Below, one piece after another: positions 1 through 6,553 of a stretch of DNA of 7,344 nt. Numbering within the stretch: the stretch's first letter is position 1; the number at the start of each line of letters is the position of its first letter. The stretch comes from Fidelibacterota bacterium. Lineage in GTDB: Bacteria > Fidelibacterota > UBA2242 > JAFGTP01. Position numbers and translations under genes: made by a program. The DNA lies in contig JAIPHI010000132.1 in assembly GCA_021735285.1 (NCBI GenBank), positions 1 through 7,344 of the forward strand. The letters run 5' to 3'. The notes under the pieces were generated by a model. The model saw only the letters and a list, made by a program, of their open reading frames with translations. It was not told the DNA's origin and ran no database searches.

Positions 1-125
1 AGAGGATATTCCTCGGTTGACCATTCTTTTGCGATTCTTATCTTTTCTTTTTGATCTTTATCCTTCGTTGCTATAAAAGCAGGGCAATCCTGACATTTTA
101 TTCCACAGTAGGCTAAAGATACCAT
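1..125 (-). CDS. DUF3795-type cysteine-rich protein, N-terminal part (cut by window edge)
   Basis: Only the first 41 codons are present, reading from an ATG at 125 down to the left edge. The peptide starts MVSLAYCGIKCQDCPAFIAT and continues with a charged stretch ending in KEWSTEEYP. The cysteine cluster C7-x3-C11-x2-C14, followed by a Phe-Ile-Ala-Thr segment, is the typical opening of DUF3795 proteins. These are small proteins of unknown function that probably bind a metal through the cysteines. That spacing also resembles a radical SAM triad, but the surrounding sequence and small-protein character fit DUF3795 better. The start is supported by a strong purine-rich ribosome-binding site just upstream (GGGGGAGGG on the minus strand, about 127-135). 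It begins 20 bp after the nitroreductase stop on the same strand, so the two are probably co-transcribed. Family assignment is from recognition of the N-terminus only; function is unknown. Confidence 0.72.
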   Translation of the reverse strand, partial: MVSLAYCGIKCQDCPAFIATKDKDQKEKIRIAKEWSTEEYP

Positions 126-145
126 TCCCTCCCCCTTTCTTTTAT

Positions 146-787
146 TTATTTGGGGTAACCTACAGTCTGTGATAAAACGATTTTTTGGCTATCATCTAAT
201 TTCATTTTAGGATGTAACTTATCTCTATCGATCATTGCTCGCACAACATTTGCCAGGCCTTCCGAAGCACAATATAGATAGACATTTTGACTAATATATC
301 CGGCATCACACCAGGAGTATTTTAATTTGGTTTCGGAGTCCATATTTCCCATCTTATTATAATCAGCCACAAAAACCAAATTTAGCGGTGCATCATCAAC
401 AAAATTTTGTGTTCCCGTAAATTTTCGAATATCCTCATCTGTAATTTTTTTAAGAGCGTGTTTTTCTGCATTATATAAAAATGCGCCCTCTTTTGAACAG
501 ACATAGACATCGATTTCCTGCATATTCATTGCAGAAGGGGCTGTTCTTTTACCTGACTGAGGCCGGTTGATACCAAAAGCTGCCCAAAGCAGGTCAGATA
601 ACATTTGTCTGGGAAGTTCATCGTCCTTAAAGGAACGACTTGTGTGCCTATTATTTAAAGCTTTCATCAAAGGCATACCACCGGTTTTATTGGGCTCCGG
701 TAATTCGATTAAATTATTATCTGCACCTTTTATCATTGTAAACAAAAGCGAAAAAAGACCCATTGTGATCATTATTTTTCGAAACAT
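146..787 (-). CDS. SagB/ThcOx-type nitroreductase-family protein with N-terminal export signal
   Basis: A 213-residue flavoprotein of the nitroreductase fold, in the SagB/ThcOx-like branch, predicted to bind FMN and to carry out an NAD(P)H- or flavin-dependent oxidation or reduction whose substrate is unknown. Residues 1-22 form a signal peptide or membrane anchor: Lys/Arg near the start, a hydrophobic run at about 6-19, then KGA. The mature part opens with a Thr-Gly-Gly-Met-Pro-Leu segment (35-40). The FMN-phosphate-binding RHTSRSF motif is at 47-53, LLWAAFGINRP at about 66-76, and the flavin-contact segment RTAPSAMNMQ at 81-90. The protein ends in QTVGYPK, which I recognise from exported members in Bacteroidota-like genomes. 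About 200 residues is normal for the family, so it looks intact. The ATG at 785-787 has an AGAGGTGG ribosome-binding site about nine bases upstream. No lipobox cysteine is seen, so a periplasmic or membrane-anchored location is inferred. A DUF3795 gene follows after 20 bp. Confidence 0.88.
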   Translation of the reverse strand: MFRKIMITMGLFSLLFTMIKGADNNLIELPEPNKTGGMPLMKALNNRHTSRSFKDDELPRQMLSDLLWAAFGINRPQSGKRTAPSAMNMQEIDVYVCSKEGAFLYNAEKHALKKITDEDIRKFTGTQNFVDDAPLNLVFVADYNKMGNMDSETKLKYSWCDAGYISQNVYLYCASEGLANVVRAMIDRDKLHPKMKLDDSQKIVLSQTVGYPK

Positions 788-834
788 AAGCCAACCACCT
801 CTTTTTAATTAAACAGAACACGCATAACACTTAA

Positions 835-864
835 AATATAAGTAAAAATTTGAATTAAATCCAA
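835..864 (-). promoter_or_regulatory. Possible promoter for the nitroreductase gene
   Basis: On the minus strand a TATATT box (835-840) lies about 48 bases before the nitroreductase start, with a poor -35-like TTGGAT (859-864) 18 bases further upstream. The -10 fits well but the -35 matches sigma-70 at only three of six bases. The surrounding region is so AT-rich that chance matches are likely. The gene must have a promoter in this 203-bp divergent gap, since uvrA points the other way; the exact site is a guess. Confidence 0.28.
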
Positions 865-938
865 AAATCAAACATCAATTCACTAATATAAACTATCCTA
901 ATTTAATCTTATGAAAATCTATAAAAAACCTTTCTGTT

Positions 939-947
939 TGCTATAAT
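939..947 (+). promoter_or_regulatory. Extended -10 promoter of uvrA
   Basis: The sequence TGCTATAAT is a perfect extended -10 element (TGn followed by TATAAT at 942-947). No convincing -35 hexamer lies 16-18 bases upstream, which is usual for extended -10 promoters. Transcription would start near 954, giving a leader of roughly 37 bases that carries the uvrA ribosome-binding site. No LexA operator of the proteobacterial (CTGT-N8-ACAG) or Gram-positive (GAAC-N4-GTTC) type is visible around it, so SOS control of the known types is not supported. Confidence 0.6.
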
Positions 948-976
948 TATCAATAAGCTATGGGGTTTGACAAATT

Positions 977-983
977 AAGAGGA
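977..983 (+). promoter_or_regulatory. Ribosome-binding site of uvrA
   Basis: AAGAGGA lies seven bases before the ATG at 991 and matches the anti-Shine-Dalgarno well. It fixes the uvrA start, which also agrees with the usual beginning of UvrA proteins (a short lead, then the Gly-Ala-x-x-His-Asn-Leu-Lys segment). Confidence 0.75.
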
Positions 984-990
984 TTTACAA

Positions 991-3804
991 ATGACTAACA
1001 AATATATAAAAATTAAAGGTGCCAAAGAGCACAATCTAAAAAATCTCGATATAAACATCCCCAGAGAAAATCTGGTGGTTGTTACCGGGCCTTCCGGTTC
1101 AGGCAAATCTTCCCTCGCCTTTGACACTATTTATGCCGAGGGGCAAAGAAGATATGTGGAATCACTCTCAGCCTATGCCCGGCAATTTTTAGGGGTTATG
1201 GAAAAACCTGACCTGGAATCCATCGAGGGTCTGTCTCCGGCAATCTCTATCGAGCAAAAAGCTGCTTCCAAAAATCCGCGCTCAACAGTAGGCACTGTCA
1301 CTGAGATATATGATTATCTGAGATTACTATATGCCCGGGTGGGAACGCCCTATTGTTACAATTGTGGGCGTAAGATTAAACAACAGACAGTCCAACAAAT
1401 CGTGGACTCTATCCTGGACCTGCCAGAGGGAACCAAAATGATGGTCATGGCGCCCATTATCCGTGGTAAAAAGGGCGAATATAAAGACGTTATCGAAGAG
1501 ATTCGCCGGGAAGGTTTCATTCGCGCCCGAATCGATGGAGAAATCCTGGAAGTAGACCAGGAAATCGAGCTCGATAAGCAGAAAAAACATACCATCGAAG
1601 TAGTTATCGACCGGCTTAAAGTTAAAGATTCGATCAAGGAGCGTTTGACAGAATCGGTTGAACTTTCCACCCAGATGAGTTCCGGCCTGGTGATAGTCTC
1701 TACTCCTGATGATGAATATACCTATAGTGAACAATTTGCCTGTCCTCACTGTCATATCAGTTATGCTGAAATTTCCCCGCGCATGTTTTCCTTCAACAGT
1801 CCTTACGGTGCCTGTCCGGAATGTGATGGCCTGGGAACAAAAATGGAAATCGACGAAACACTGGTTATCCCGGACGAATCCAAGTCCATGTTTGATGGCG
1901 GCATTGTCCCCCTCGGCGAACAACCCAAAGGCGGCTGGCAAAGTTCTGTGCTCAAAGCTGTTTTACAGCGTTATAATATTGATTTTTTTACATCTGTAAA
2001 AGATTACCCTGAAGCAGCTCGCCGTGCAATACTGTATGGCGAAGGTACTAAAAATTTAAATGTCAAAAAACGGGCTGGCAAGATGAAAGGGGATTATGAA
2101 ACCGATTATGAGGGTGTAATCCCGAATCTAAAACGGCGCTATACTCAAACCAAATCTTCCCGGATTCGCAACTGGATAAAACGTTTTATGAGTGAAAAGC
2201 CTTGCCCGGTTTGTGATGGTGCCCGTTTAAAAAAGGAAGCCCGCTCAGTAAAAATAGAAGGGCTCTCTATCAACGAGGTTACAGCAAAATCCATTACCGA
2301 TGTCTATAAGTTTCTAAAAAAAATAAAATTCGATAAATCCCAAAAAAAGATTGCCGAACCAATTCTAAAAGAGCTCCAGGAACGCACCAGTTTTCTTATT
2401 AATGTGGGCGTCCAGTATTTGACACTAGACCGCTCCGCAGTTACTCTTTCCGGGGGAGAATCACAGAGAATTCGGCTGGCGACCCAGATTGGCTCCCAAT
2501 TAGCCGGAGTTTTATATATTTTAGATGAACCCAGTATTGGGCTCCATATGCGGGATAATAGTCGCTTGATCAAAACCCTCAAAGACCTGCGTGATATTGG
2601 TAACACTGTAATTGTCGTAGAGCATGACGCCGGGACAATGTTATCTGCCGACCACATAATCGACCTTGGGCCAGGTGCCGGACGCAAAGGTGGGGAGGTA
2701 GTAGCAGAAGGTCCGCCCCAAAAGATAAAAGACACTGAAAATTCTATCACGGGTCAGTACCTATCCGAAAAGAAAAAAATCCCGGTGCCGGATGACCGGA
2801 GAGATGGAAATGGTGAATATCTGAAATTATATGGCTGCCAGGGCAATAATCTGAAAAATCTGGACGTCAAATTTCCGATTGGCAAATTTATCTGTATAAC
2901 AGGTGTTTCCGGATCAGGAAAGAGCACACTTATCAATGAAACATTATTCCCGATATTGCAGAGAGAATTCCACAATTCTACTAATTCTCCCTTACCATAT
3001 AGAAAGATAGAAGGTATGGGGCATTTTGACAAAGTTATCGACATCGATCAGGATCCGATTGGCAGAACGCCGCGCTCCAATCCGGCTACCTACACAAAAG
3101 TATTCGACCATATCAGAAAATTGTTTGCCTCCCTCAAGGAATCCAAGATCAGAGGCTATAAAAAAGGCCGATTTTCCTTTAATGTAAAGGGTGGTCGCTG
3201 CGAAGCCTGTAGTGGTAAGGGTACCAAAAAAATAGAGATGCATTTTCTACCCGATGTTTATGTACCCTGCGAAGTATGTGAAGGCAAACGCTATAATCGT
3301 GAGACCCTGGAAATCAAATACCGGGGCAAAAATATTTCCGATGTGCTGAATATGACAGTTAATGAGGCCTATGATTTTTTTGATCGGATTCCTAAAATTA
3401 AAAATAAACTGGAGACTCTGAGGAATGTAGGCTTAGGATATATCCAATTAGGCCAGAAGGCTACAACTCTCTCGGGTGGTGAGGCTCAGCGTGTAAAATT
3501 ATCCTCAGAATTAAGCAAAAGAAGCACCGGGGATACTCTCTATATTCTGGATGAACCGACCACTGGTCTGCACTTCGAAGATATTAAATTATTACTCCAG
3601 GTCTTAAAAAAGTTGATGAAACAGGGCAATACTGTGATTATCATCGAACACAATCTGGATGTAATCAAATCAGTCGATCATATTATCGATCTCGGACCGG
3701 AAGGGGGCCATGAAGGCGGTTACATAGTTACTCAGGGAACTCCCGAAGAAGTTGCTGAACGCTCTGAGTCCTACACCGGCCGTTTCTTAAAAGATGTGCT
3801 TTAG
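991..3804 (+). CDS. uvrA: UvrA, excinuclease ABC subunit A
   Basis: UvrA is the cytoplasmic damage-sensing ATPase of nucleotide excision repair. As a dimer it loads UvrB at DNA lesions, after which UvrC cuts. This 937-residue protein has full family length (E. coli 940) and every hallmark. The first ATP site has Walker A GPSGSGKSS at 33-41, ABC signature LSGGESQR at 486-493 and Walker B ILDEP around 510-514. The second has Walker A GVSGSGKST at 638-646, signature LSGGEAQR at 827-834 and ILDEPTTGLH from about 852. The zinc modules are Cys251/254/275/278 in the first half and the DNA-damage-linked finger Cys737/740/760/763 in the second. Further CxxC pairs are at 122/125 and 405/408. No frameshift or missing key residue is seen. 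It has its own extended -10 promoter and ribosome-binding site. The next gene, ygiQ-like, is 95 bp downstream on the same strand with no clear terminator between, so read-through is possible. Confidence 0.99.
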   Translation: MTNKYIKIKGAKEHNLKNLDINIPRENLVVVTGPSGSGKSSLAFDTIYAEGQRRYVESLSAYARQFLGVMEKPDLESIEGLSPAISIEQKAASKNPRSTVGTVTEIYDYLRLLYARVGTPYCYNCGRKIKQQTVQQIVDSILDLPEGTKMMVMAPIIRGKKGEYKDVIEEIRREGFIRARIDGEILEVDQEIELDKQKKHTIEVVIDRLKVKDSIKERLTESVELSTQMSSGLVIVSTPDDEYTYSEQFACPHCHISYAEISPRMFSFNSPYGACPECDGLGTKMEIDETLVIPDESKSMFDGGIVPLGEQPKGGWQSSVLKAVLQRYNIDFFTSVKDYPEAARRAILYGEGTKNLNVKKRAGKMKGDYETDYEGVIPNLKRRYTQTKSSRIRNWIKRFMSEKPCPVCDGARLKKEARSVKIEGLSINEVTAKSITDVYKFLKKIKFDKSQKKIAEPILKELQERTSFLINVGVQYLTLDRSAVTLSGGESQRIRLATQIGSQLAGVLYILDEPSIGLHMRDNSRLIKTLKDLRDIGNTVIVVEHDAGTMLSADHIIDLGPGAGRKGGEVVAEGPPQKIKDTENSITGQYLSEKKKIPVPDDRRDGNGEYLKLYGCQGNNLKNLDVKFPIGKFICITGVSGSGKSTLINETLFPILQREFHNSTNSPLPYRKIEGMGHFDKVIDIDQDPIGRTPRSNPATYTKVFDHIRKLFASLKESKIRGYKKGRFSFNVKGGRCEACSGKGTKKIEMHFLPDVYVPCEVCEGKRYNRETLEIKYRGKNISDVLNMTVNEAYDFFDRIPKIKNKLETLRNVGLGYIQLGQKATTLSGGEAQRVKLSSELSKRSTGDTLYILDEPTTGLHFEDIKLLLQVLKKLMKQGNTVIIIEHNLDVIKSVDHIIDLGPEGGHEGGYIVTQGTPEEVAERSESYTGRFLKDVL

Positions 3805-3858
3805 GGCGGTGATGTCATTATCTTTGTCTTGTCCTAATATATTTTGTCTTTGTCTTTT

Positions 3859-3864
3859 TATAAT
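3859..3864 (+). promoter_or_regulatory. Possible -10 box for the ygiQ-family gene
   Basis: A perfect TATAAT sits 35 bases before the ygiQ start. There is no TGn extension. The nearest -35-like sequence, TTGTCC at 3829-3834, is 24 bases away, too far for sigma-70. In this very AT-rich gap it may be chance, and the gene could instead be read from the uvrA promoter. Confidence 0.3.
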
Positions 3865-3869
3865 TCATA

Positions 3870-3897
3870 ATTCTTAATTCAAAATTCTTAATTCAAA
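3870..3897 (+). repeat. Two perfect tandem copies of a 14-bp AT-rich unit
   Basis: ATTCTTAATTCAAA occurs at 3870-3883 and again, with no gap, at 3884-3897, immediately before the ygiQ ATG at 3900. A degenerate partial unit (AATTCATAA) lies just upstream at 3862-3870. The repeat takes the place where a Shine-Dalgarno site would be expected and contains none. Replication slippage is the simplest origin; copy number may vary between strains. Confidence 0.85.
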
Positions 3898-3899
3898 AA

Positions 3900-5582
3900 A
3901 TGTATATACCTACCACGTCAAAAGAAATAAAGGAAAGGGGCTGGGATAAGCTCGATGTTATTCTGGTAACCGGGGATAGCTATATCGATAGTCCCTTTTT
4001 CGGCTCTGCCCTGATTGGCAAAATTCTACTTGATAAGGGCTTTAAAGTGGGAATCATTGCCCAACCGGATACCGATTCTCCCGCAGATATCACCAGACTG
4101 GGTGAGCCTAATCTCTTTTGGGGCGTGACGGCTGGAAGTCTGGATTCCATGGTTGCCAATTACACTGCCCTCAAAAAATTCCGCAAAAGCGACGATTATA
4201 CACCGGGGGGCAAAAATACCAAAAGACCGGACCGGGCTACAATTGTCTATACCAATCTTATAAAACAATATTTTAAAGATACAGCGCCAATTGTATTGGG
4301 CGGTATCGAAGCCAGTTTGCGGAGAATTGCCCACTATGATTTCTGGGATAATCGTATTCGACGCTCGGTTCTCTTCGATGCCAAGGCTGATTATCTCCTA
4401 TATGGCATGGGCGATCGCTCTATCGTCGATCTTGCTCGCGCCTTGAAAAACAAGCAATCGCCTGAATATATTCGAGGTCTTTGTTATATTTCTGCCGAAC
4501 CAAAATACGATTATATTCAACTTCCAGCCTATCAGGAAGTAAAAGAATATGATGACAAATTTATCGCTATGTTTGATACCTTTTATAAAAATTGTGATCC
4601 CCTCAATGCACAGGGCTTATATCAAAAAATGGATACCCGCTATCTTGTACAGAATCCCCCGGCCTATCATCTCACCAGTGAGGAATTAGATCAAATTTAT
4701 GGTCTCGCCTTTGAACATCAACAGCATCCTTATTACAGGAAAGAGGGAAAAGTTCGCGCCCTGGATACAATTTCTAATTCAATTCCAACCCACCGCGGTT
4801 GCTTTGGAGAGTGTAATTTTTGCGCGATTGCCGTTCATGAAGGACGTCGGGTCAGATGGAGGACTGAAAGCTCTATCCTCCAGGAAGCCCGCAGTATGCG
4901 CAGCCGACCCGGATTTAAAGGCAATATCAAGGATCTATGCGGACCTACTGCCAATATGTATGGTATGGAATGCCAAAAAATGATCAATCGCGGAAGTTGC
5001 AAAGACCGCCGCTGTCTCTACCCCTCAGCCTGTGGTAATATGCAAATCGATCACAGCAAACAAACTGCTCTAATACAAAAATTGCGCAAGATACCGGGTA
5101 TAAAAAAAATCTTTGTCAGCTCCGGTATCCGCTTTGATATGGTTATGGCCGATAAAAAACATGGGCAAAATTATCTCAAAGAAGTTGCCAGCCAGCATAC
5201 TTCCGGTCAACTCAAAATTGCACCGGAGCACACCGCTCCCGAAATCCTCAAACTAATGGGCAAACCACCCCGCAATCACCCACTTTATAAATTCAGAGAT
5301 AAATTCTTCAAGTACTCCAAACAGGCCGGCAAACAACAATATCTGACCTACTACTTTATTGCTGCTCATCCCGGGTGCACGGATGATAATATGCATAAGC
5401 TGAAAGATATAGCCGCAAAAAAACTCAAAATTAATCCCCGCCAGGTACAAATATTTACACCAACTCCTTCGACCTGGTCATCGGTGATGTATTATACAGA
5501 AAAGAATCCCTTTACCGGTCAGAAAATATTTGTCGAGAAGAATCCGCACAAGAAAAGACAGCAGAAGAAAATTCTGCAATAA
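3900..5582 (+). CDS. ygiQ: YgiQ-family radical SAM protein (UPF0313)
   Basis: A 560-residue radical SAM enzyme of the YgiQ family, whose reaction is not known. The N-terminal part has the family's vitamin-B12-binding-like fold with recognisable runs DVILVTGDSYIDSPFFG (19-35), GIIAQPD, KRPDRATIVYTNLI and GGIEASLRRIAHYDFW. The radical SAM cluster motif is Cys301-x3-Cys305-x2-Cys308 (RGCFGECNFC), expected to hold a [4Fe-4S] cluster and S-adenosylmethionine. A second cysteine group follows the GPTANMYGMEC segment: Cys358, 367, 372 and 378, conserved in the family. LKIAPEHT and SKQAGKQQYL lie further on, and the C-terminal FTPTPSTW...MYYT...PFTG block is typical. It lacks the roughly 150-residue basic tail of E. 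coli YgiQ (739 residues), as in other short members. Position 347 is Cys where the members I recall have Gly. The ATG has no Shine-Dalgarno site, but the frame closes with a stop at 3861 and the start matches short family members. It ends in tandem stops TAA-TAG. Confidence 0.95.
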   Translation: MYIPTTSKEIKERGWDKLDVILVTGDSYIDSPFFGSALIGKILLDKGFKVGIIAQPDTDSPADITRLGEPNLFWGVTAGSLDSMVANYTALKKFRKSDDYTPGGKNTKRPDRATIVYTNLIKQYFKDTAPIVLGGIEASLRRIAHYDFWDNRIRRSVLFDAKADYLLYGMGDRSIVDLARALKNKQSPEYIRGLCYISAEPKYDYIQLPAYQEVKEYDDKFIAMFDTFYKNCDPLNAQGLYQKMDTRYLVQNPPAYHLTSEELDQIYGLAFEHQQHPYYRKEGKVRALDTISNSIPTHRGCFGECNFCAIAVHEGRRVRWRTESSILQEARSMRSRPGFKGNIKDLCGPTANMYGMECQKMINRGSCKDRRCLYPSACGNMQIDHSKQTALIQKLRKIPGIKKIFVSSGIRFDMVMADKKHGQNYLKEVASQHTSGQLKIAPEHTAPEILKLMGKPPRNHPLYKFRDKFFKYSKQAGKQQYLTYYFIAAHPGCTDDNMHKLKDIAAKKLKINPRQVQIFTPTPSTWSSVMYYTEKNPFTGQKIFVEKNPHKKRQQKKILQ

Positions 5583-5620
5583 TAGTGGCAAAATTCAATT
5601 TAGGAATAACTTGGAGAACT

Positions 5621-5643
5621 GTAGCCCGAACCTCTGGTTCGGG
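5621..5643 (+). repeat. REP-like hairpin, left copy
   Basis: GTAG at 5621-5624 is followed by stem CCCGAACC (5625-5632), loop TCT (5633-5635) and stem GGTTCGGG (5636-5643). The eight base pairs are perfect. It is followed at once by a second, weaker dyad, GGAC...GTCC (5642-5655). Confidence 0.8.
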
Positions 5644-5693
5644 ACCGTAAAGTCCGAAGGAAAGATTTTAAAGATATCCGAAAAGTGCAAAGC

Positions 5694-5716
5694 AACGAAG
5701 CAGAGCTTCGTTCTAC
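5694..5716 (-). repeat. REP-like hairpin, right copy (inverted)
   Basis: Read on the minus strand: GTAG (5716-5713), stem AACGAAGC (5712-5705), loop TCT (5704-5702), stem GCTTCGTT (5701-5694). It has the same length, head and loop as the left copy, with three different but still perfectly paired base pairs in the stem. Confidence 0.8.
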
Positions 5717-5722
5717 TAATAC

Positions 5723-5755
5723 AAACCTGGCAGGTTTCGAAAACCTTCCAGGTTT
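5723..5755. terminator. Terminator-like hairpin between the converging genes
   Basis: A 33-base dyad: AAACCTGG (5723-5730) pairs with CCAGGTTT (5748-5755). After one C/T mismatch, AGGTTT (5732-5737) pairs with AAACCT (5741-5746) around a CGA loop. On the plus strand it is followed by the T-rich TTCTTATTTATT (5755-5766), fitting a Rho-independent terminator for ygiQ about 140 bases after its stop. On the minus strand it begins seven bases beyond the DUF1295 stop, but the trailing sequence is less T-rich, so termination there would be weaker. The dyad is also two near-identical 15-bp palindromes in tandem (5723-5737 and 5741-5755, 13 of 15 identical), so it may be an intergenic repeat with a terminator role. 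Confidence 0.6.
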
Positions 5756-5761
5756 TCTTAT

Positions 5762-6541
5762 TTATTGCTTGGGAAACCAGGGGATAAAGGCACTCGTTTT
5801 TTCAATATAATCTTTGTACTTCGGCTTTTTATCTTTGAGTGATTTTTCCAGGAGCGCAACTCCGGATACTTTTATCAGCAGGAAGGTCATCATGAGTGAA
5901 CCCAGAACCGGCCAGTAGCTGCCGGCTGCCAAGGAAAATAAACCATAGGCCCACCATTGCGCAGAATCACCAAAATAATTGGGATGGCGGGTGTAGCGCC
6001 AGAAACCCGAGCGCATAACCTGGCCTTCATTAGAAGGATCACTTTTAAATCTTGCCATCTGGAGATCACCGCCGGCTTCGAAGATAAAACCAATTAACCA
6101 AACACCGATTGCTATGTAATCCAGGAAATTCAAAGCTCCACTGCGAACTGATAACTGGGCACCTAAGAGCGGTGCTGAAATTAAAATCATTAATACGCCC
6201 TGCAATAAAAAAGTCTGGAAAAAGCTAAACCACCAGTATTTCTTGCCATACTTTTTACGAAAGTTTTGATAGCGATAGTCCTCTCCTTCCCCCCAATTAC
6301 GCCAACCAATGTAGAGCGAAAGCCGCAAACCCCAGACAGTTACCAAAACAAGTAAAATGATCTTTCTGGCCAGCAAACCCTCAGTTTGAAAATAGTAGAA
6401 CCAGGTCAGCATGACAAAACCCAGGCCCCAAAAAGTATCTACTATGCTAACGTTTTTAATAATAATACTGACTATCCAAAGCACGGTCATTAAAATTAAA
6501 ACAAGAATTGATCCGTTTAATAATATATTCCAAAATCCCAT
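5762..6541 (-). CDS. DUF1295-family integral membrane protein (steroid-reductase/methyltransferase-like)
   Basis: A 259-residue membrane protein of the DUF1295 family, related in fold to 3-oxo-5-alpha-steroid 4-dehydrogenases and isoprenylcysteine methyltransferases. Its substrate is unknown; a lipid or isoprenoid is a fair guess from the superfamily. Hydrophobic segments are visible at about 7-28, 33-51, 59-80, 107-128, 138-154 and 195-228, the last long enough for two helices. Family motifs are NVSIVDTFWGLGF (30-42), RNWGEGEDYRYQNFR (81-95), the conserved GGDLQMARFK (157-166) and, most telling, RYTRHPNYFGD (182-192). Its Arg-His-Pro-x-Tyr core is the cofactor-site signature shared with isoprenylcysteine methyltransferases. 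The C-terminus, YIEKTSAFIPWFPK, is also typical, so the gene looks full length. The ATG at 6539-6541 has a strong TAGGAGG ribosome-binding site that overlaps the stop codon of the DegV gene nine bases upstream, indicating one transcript and possible translational coupling. Confidence 0.93.
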   Translation of the reverse strand: MGFWNILLNGSILVLILMTVLWIVSIIIKNVSIVDTFWGLGFVMLTWFYYFQTEGLLARKIILLVLVTVWGLRLSLYIGWRNWGEGEDYRYQNFRKKYGKKYWWFSFFQTFLLQGVLMILISAPLLGAQLSVRSGALNFLDYIAIGVWLIGFIFEAGGDLQMARFKSDPSNEGQVMRSGFWRYTRHPNYFGDSAQWWAYGLFSLAAGSYWPVLGSLMMTFLLIKVSGVALLEKSLKDKKPKYKDYIEKTSAFIPWFPKQ

Positions 6542-6546
6542 AATTG

Positions 6547-6553
6547 CCTCCTA
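6547..6553 (-). promoter_or_regulatory. Ribosome-binding site of the DUF1295 gene, overlapping the degV stop
   Basis: On the minus strand TAGGAGG is both the degV stop codon (TAG) and the Shine-Dalgarno core for the ATG six bases further on. A ribosome ending degV would thus stand on the initiation region of the next gene, the usual geometry for coupled translation. Confidence 0.75.

Larger units (their letters stand above)
5621..5716. mobile_element. REPIN-like element: two GTAG-headed REP hairpins in inverted orientation
   Basis: The 96-bp unit begins with GTAG (5621-5624) and ends with its complement CTAC (5713-5716). Each end carries an 8-bp perfect stem with a 3-base loop abutting that tetranucleotide. 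Read outward-in, both ends follow GTAG-nnCGAAsC-TCT-GsTTCGnn. The two differ only at stem positions, and each change is matched on the opposite arm. Inverted pairs of GTAG-headed palindromes are known as REPINs, spread by RAYT transposases of the IS200/IS605-like Y1 HUH group. The 50-bp middle (5644-5693) has no coding capacity and contains a small GGAC/GTCC dyad at 5642-5655. The element lies between the 3' ends of two converging genes, a usual REP location. The class assignment is inference from structure; copy number in the genome is unknown. Confidence 0.72.

Noticed and set aside
967..972. Perfect TTGACA -35 hexamer upstream of uvrA
   Set aside because: It is only 18 bases before the ATG; a -10 at the right distance would fall inside the start codon region (990-995) and no TATAAT-like sequence is there.
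1327..1941. 204-codon open frame on the minus strand inside uvrA
   Set aside because: It lies fully within the conserved uvrA coding region, has no family resemblance and is an antisense shadow.
3823..3856. Repeated TTTGTCTT units between uvrA and ygiQ as a regulatory array or terminator tract
   Set aside because: Three short, irregularly spaced pyrimidine-rich matches with no preceding hairpin; likely low-complexity sequence.
5644..5693. Small RNA or coding content in the middle of the REPIN-like element
   Set aside because: Only a weak GGAC/GTCC dyad and a repeated TCCGAA hexamer are seen; nothing supports a promoter or a gene.
5530..5787. 85-codon plus-strand open frame crossing the ygiQ 3' end and the hairpin cluster
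   Set aside because: It runs through the ygiQ end, the palindromes and the start of the convergent gene in an unrelated frame, has no ribosome-binding site and no recognisable protein.
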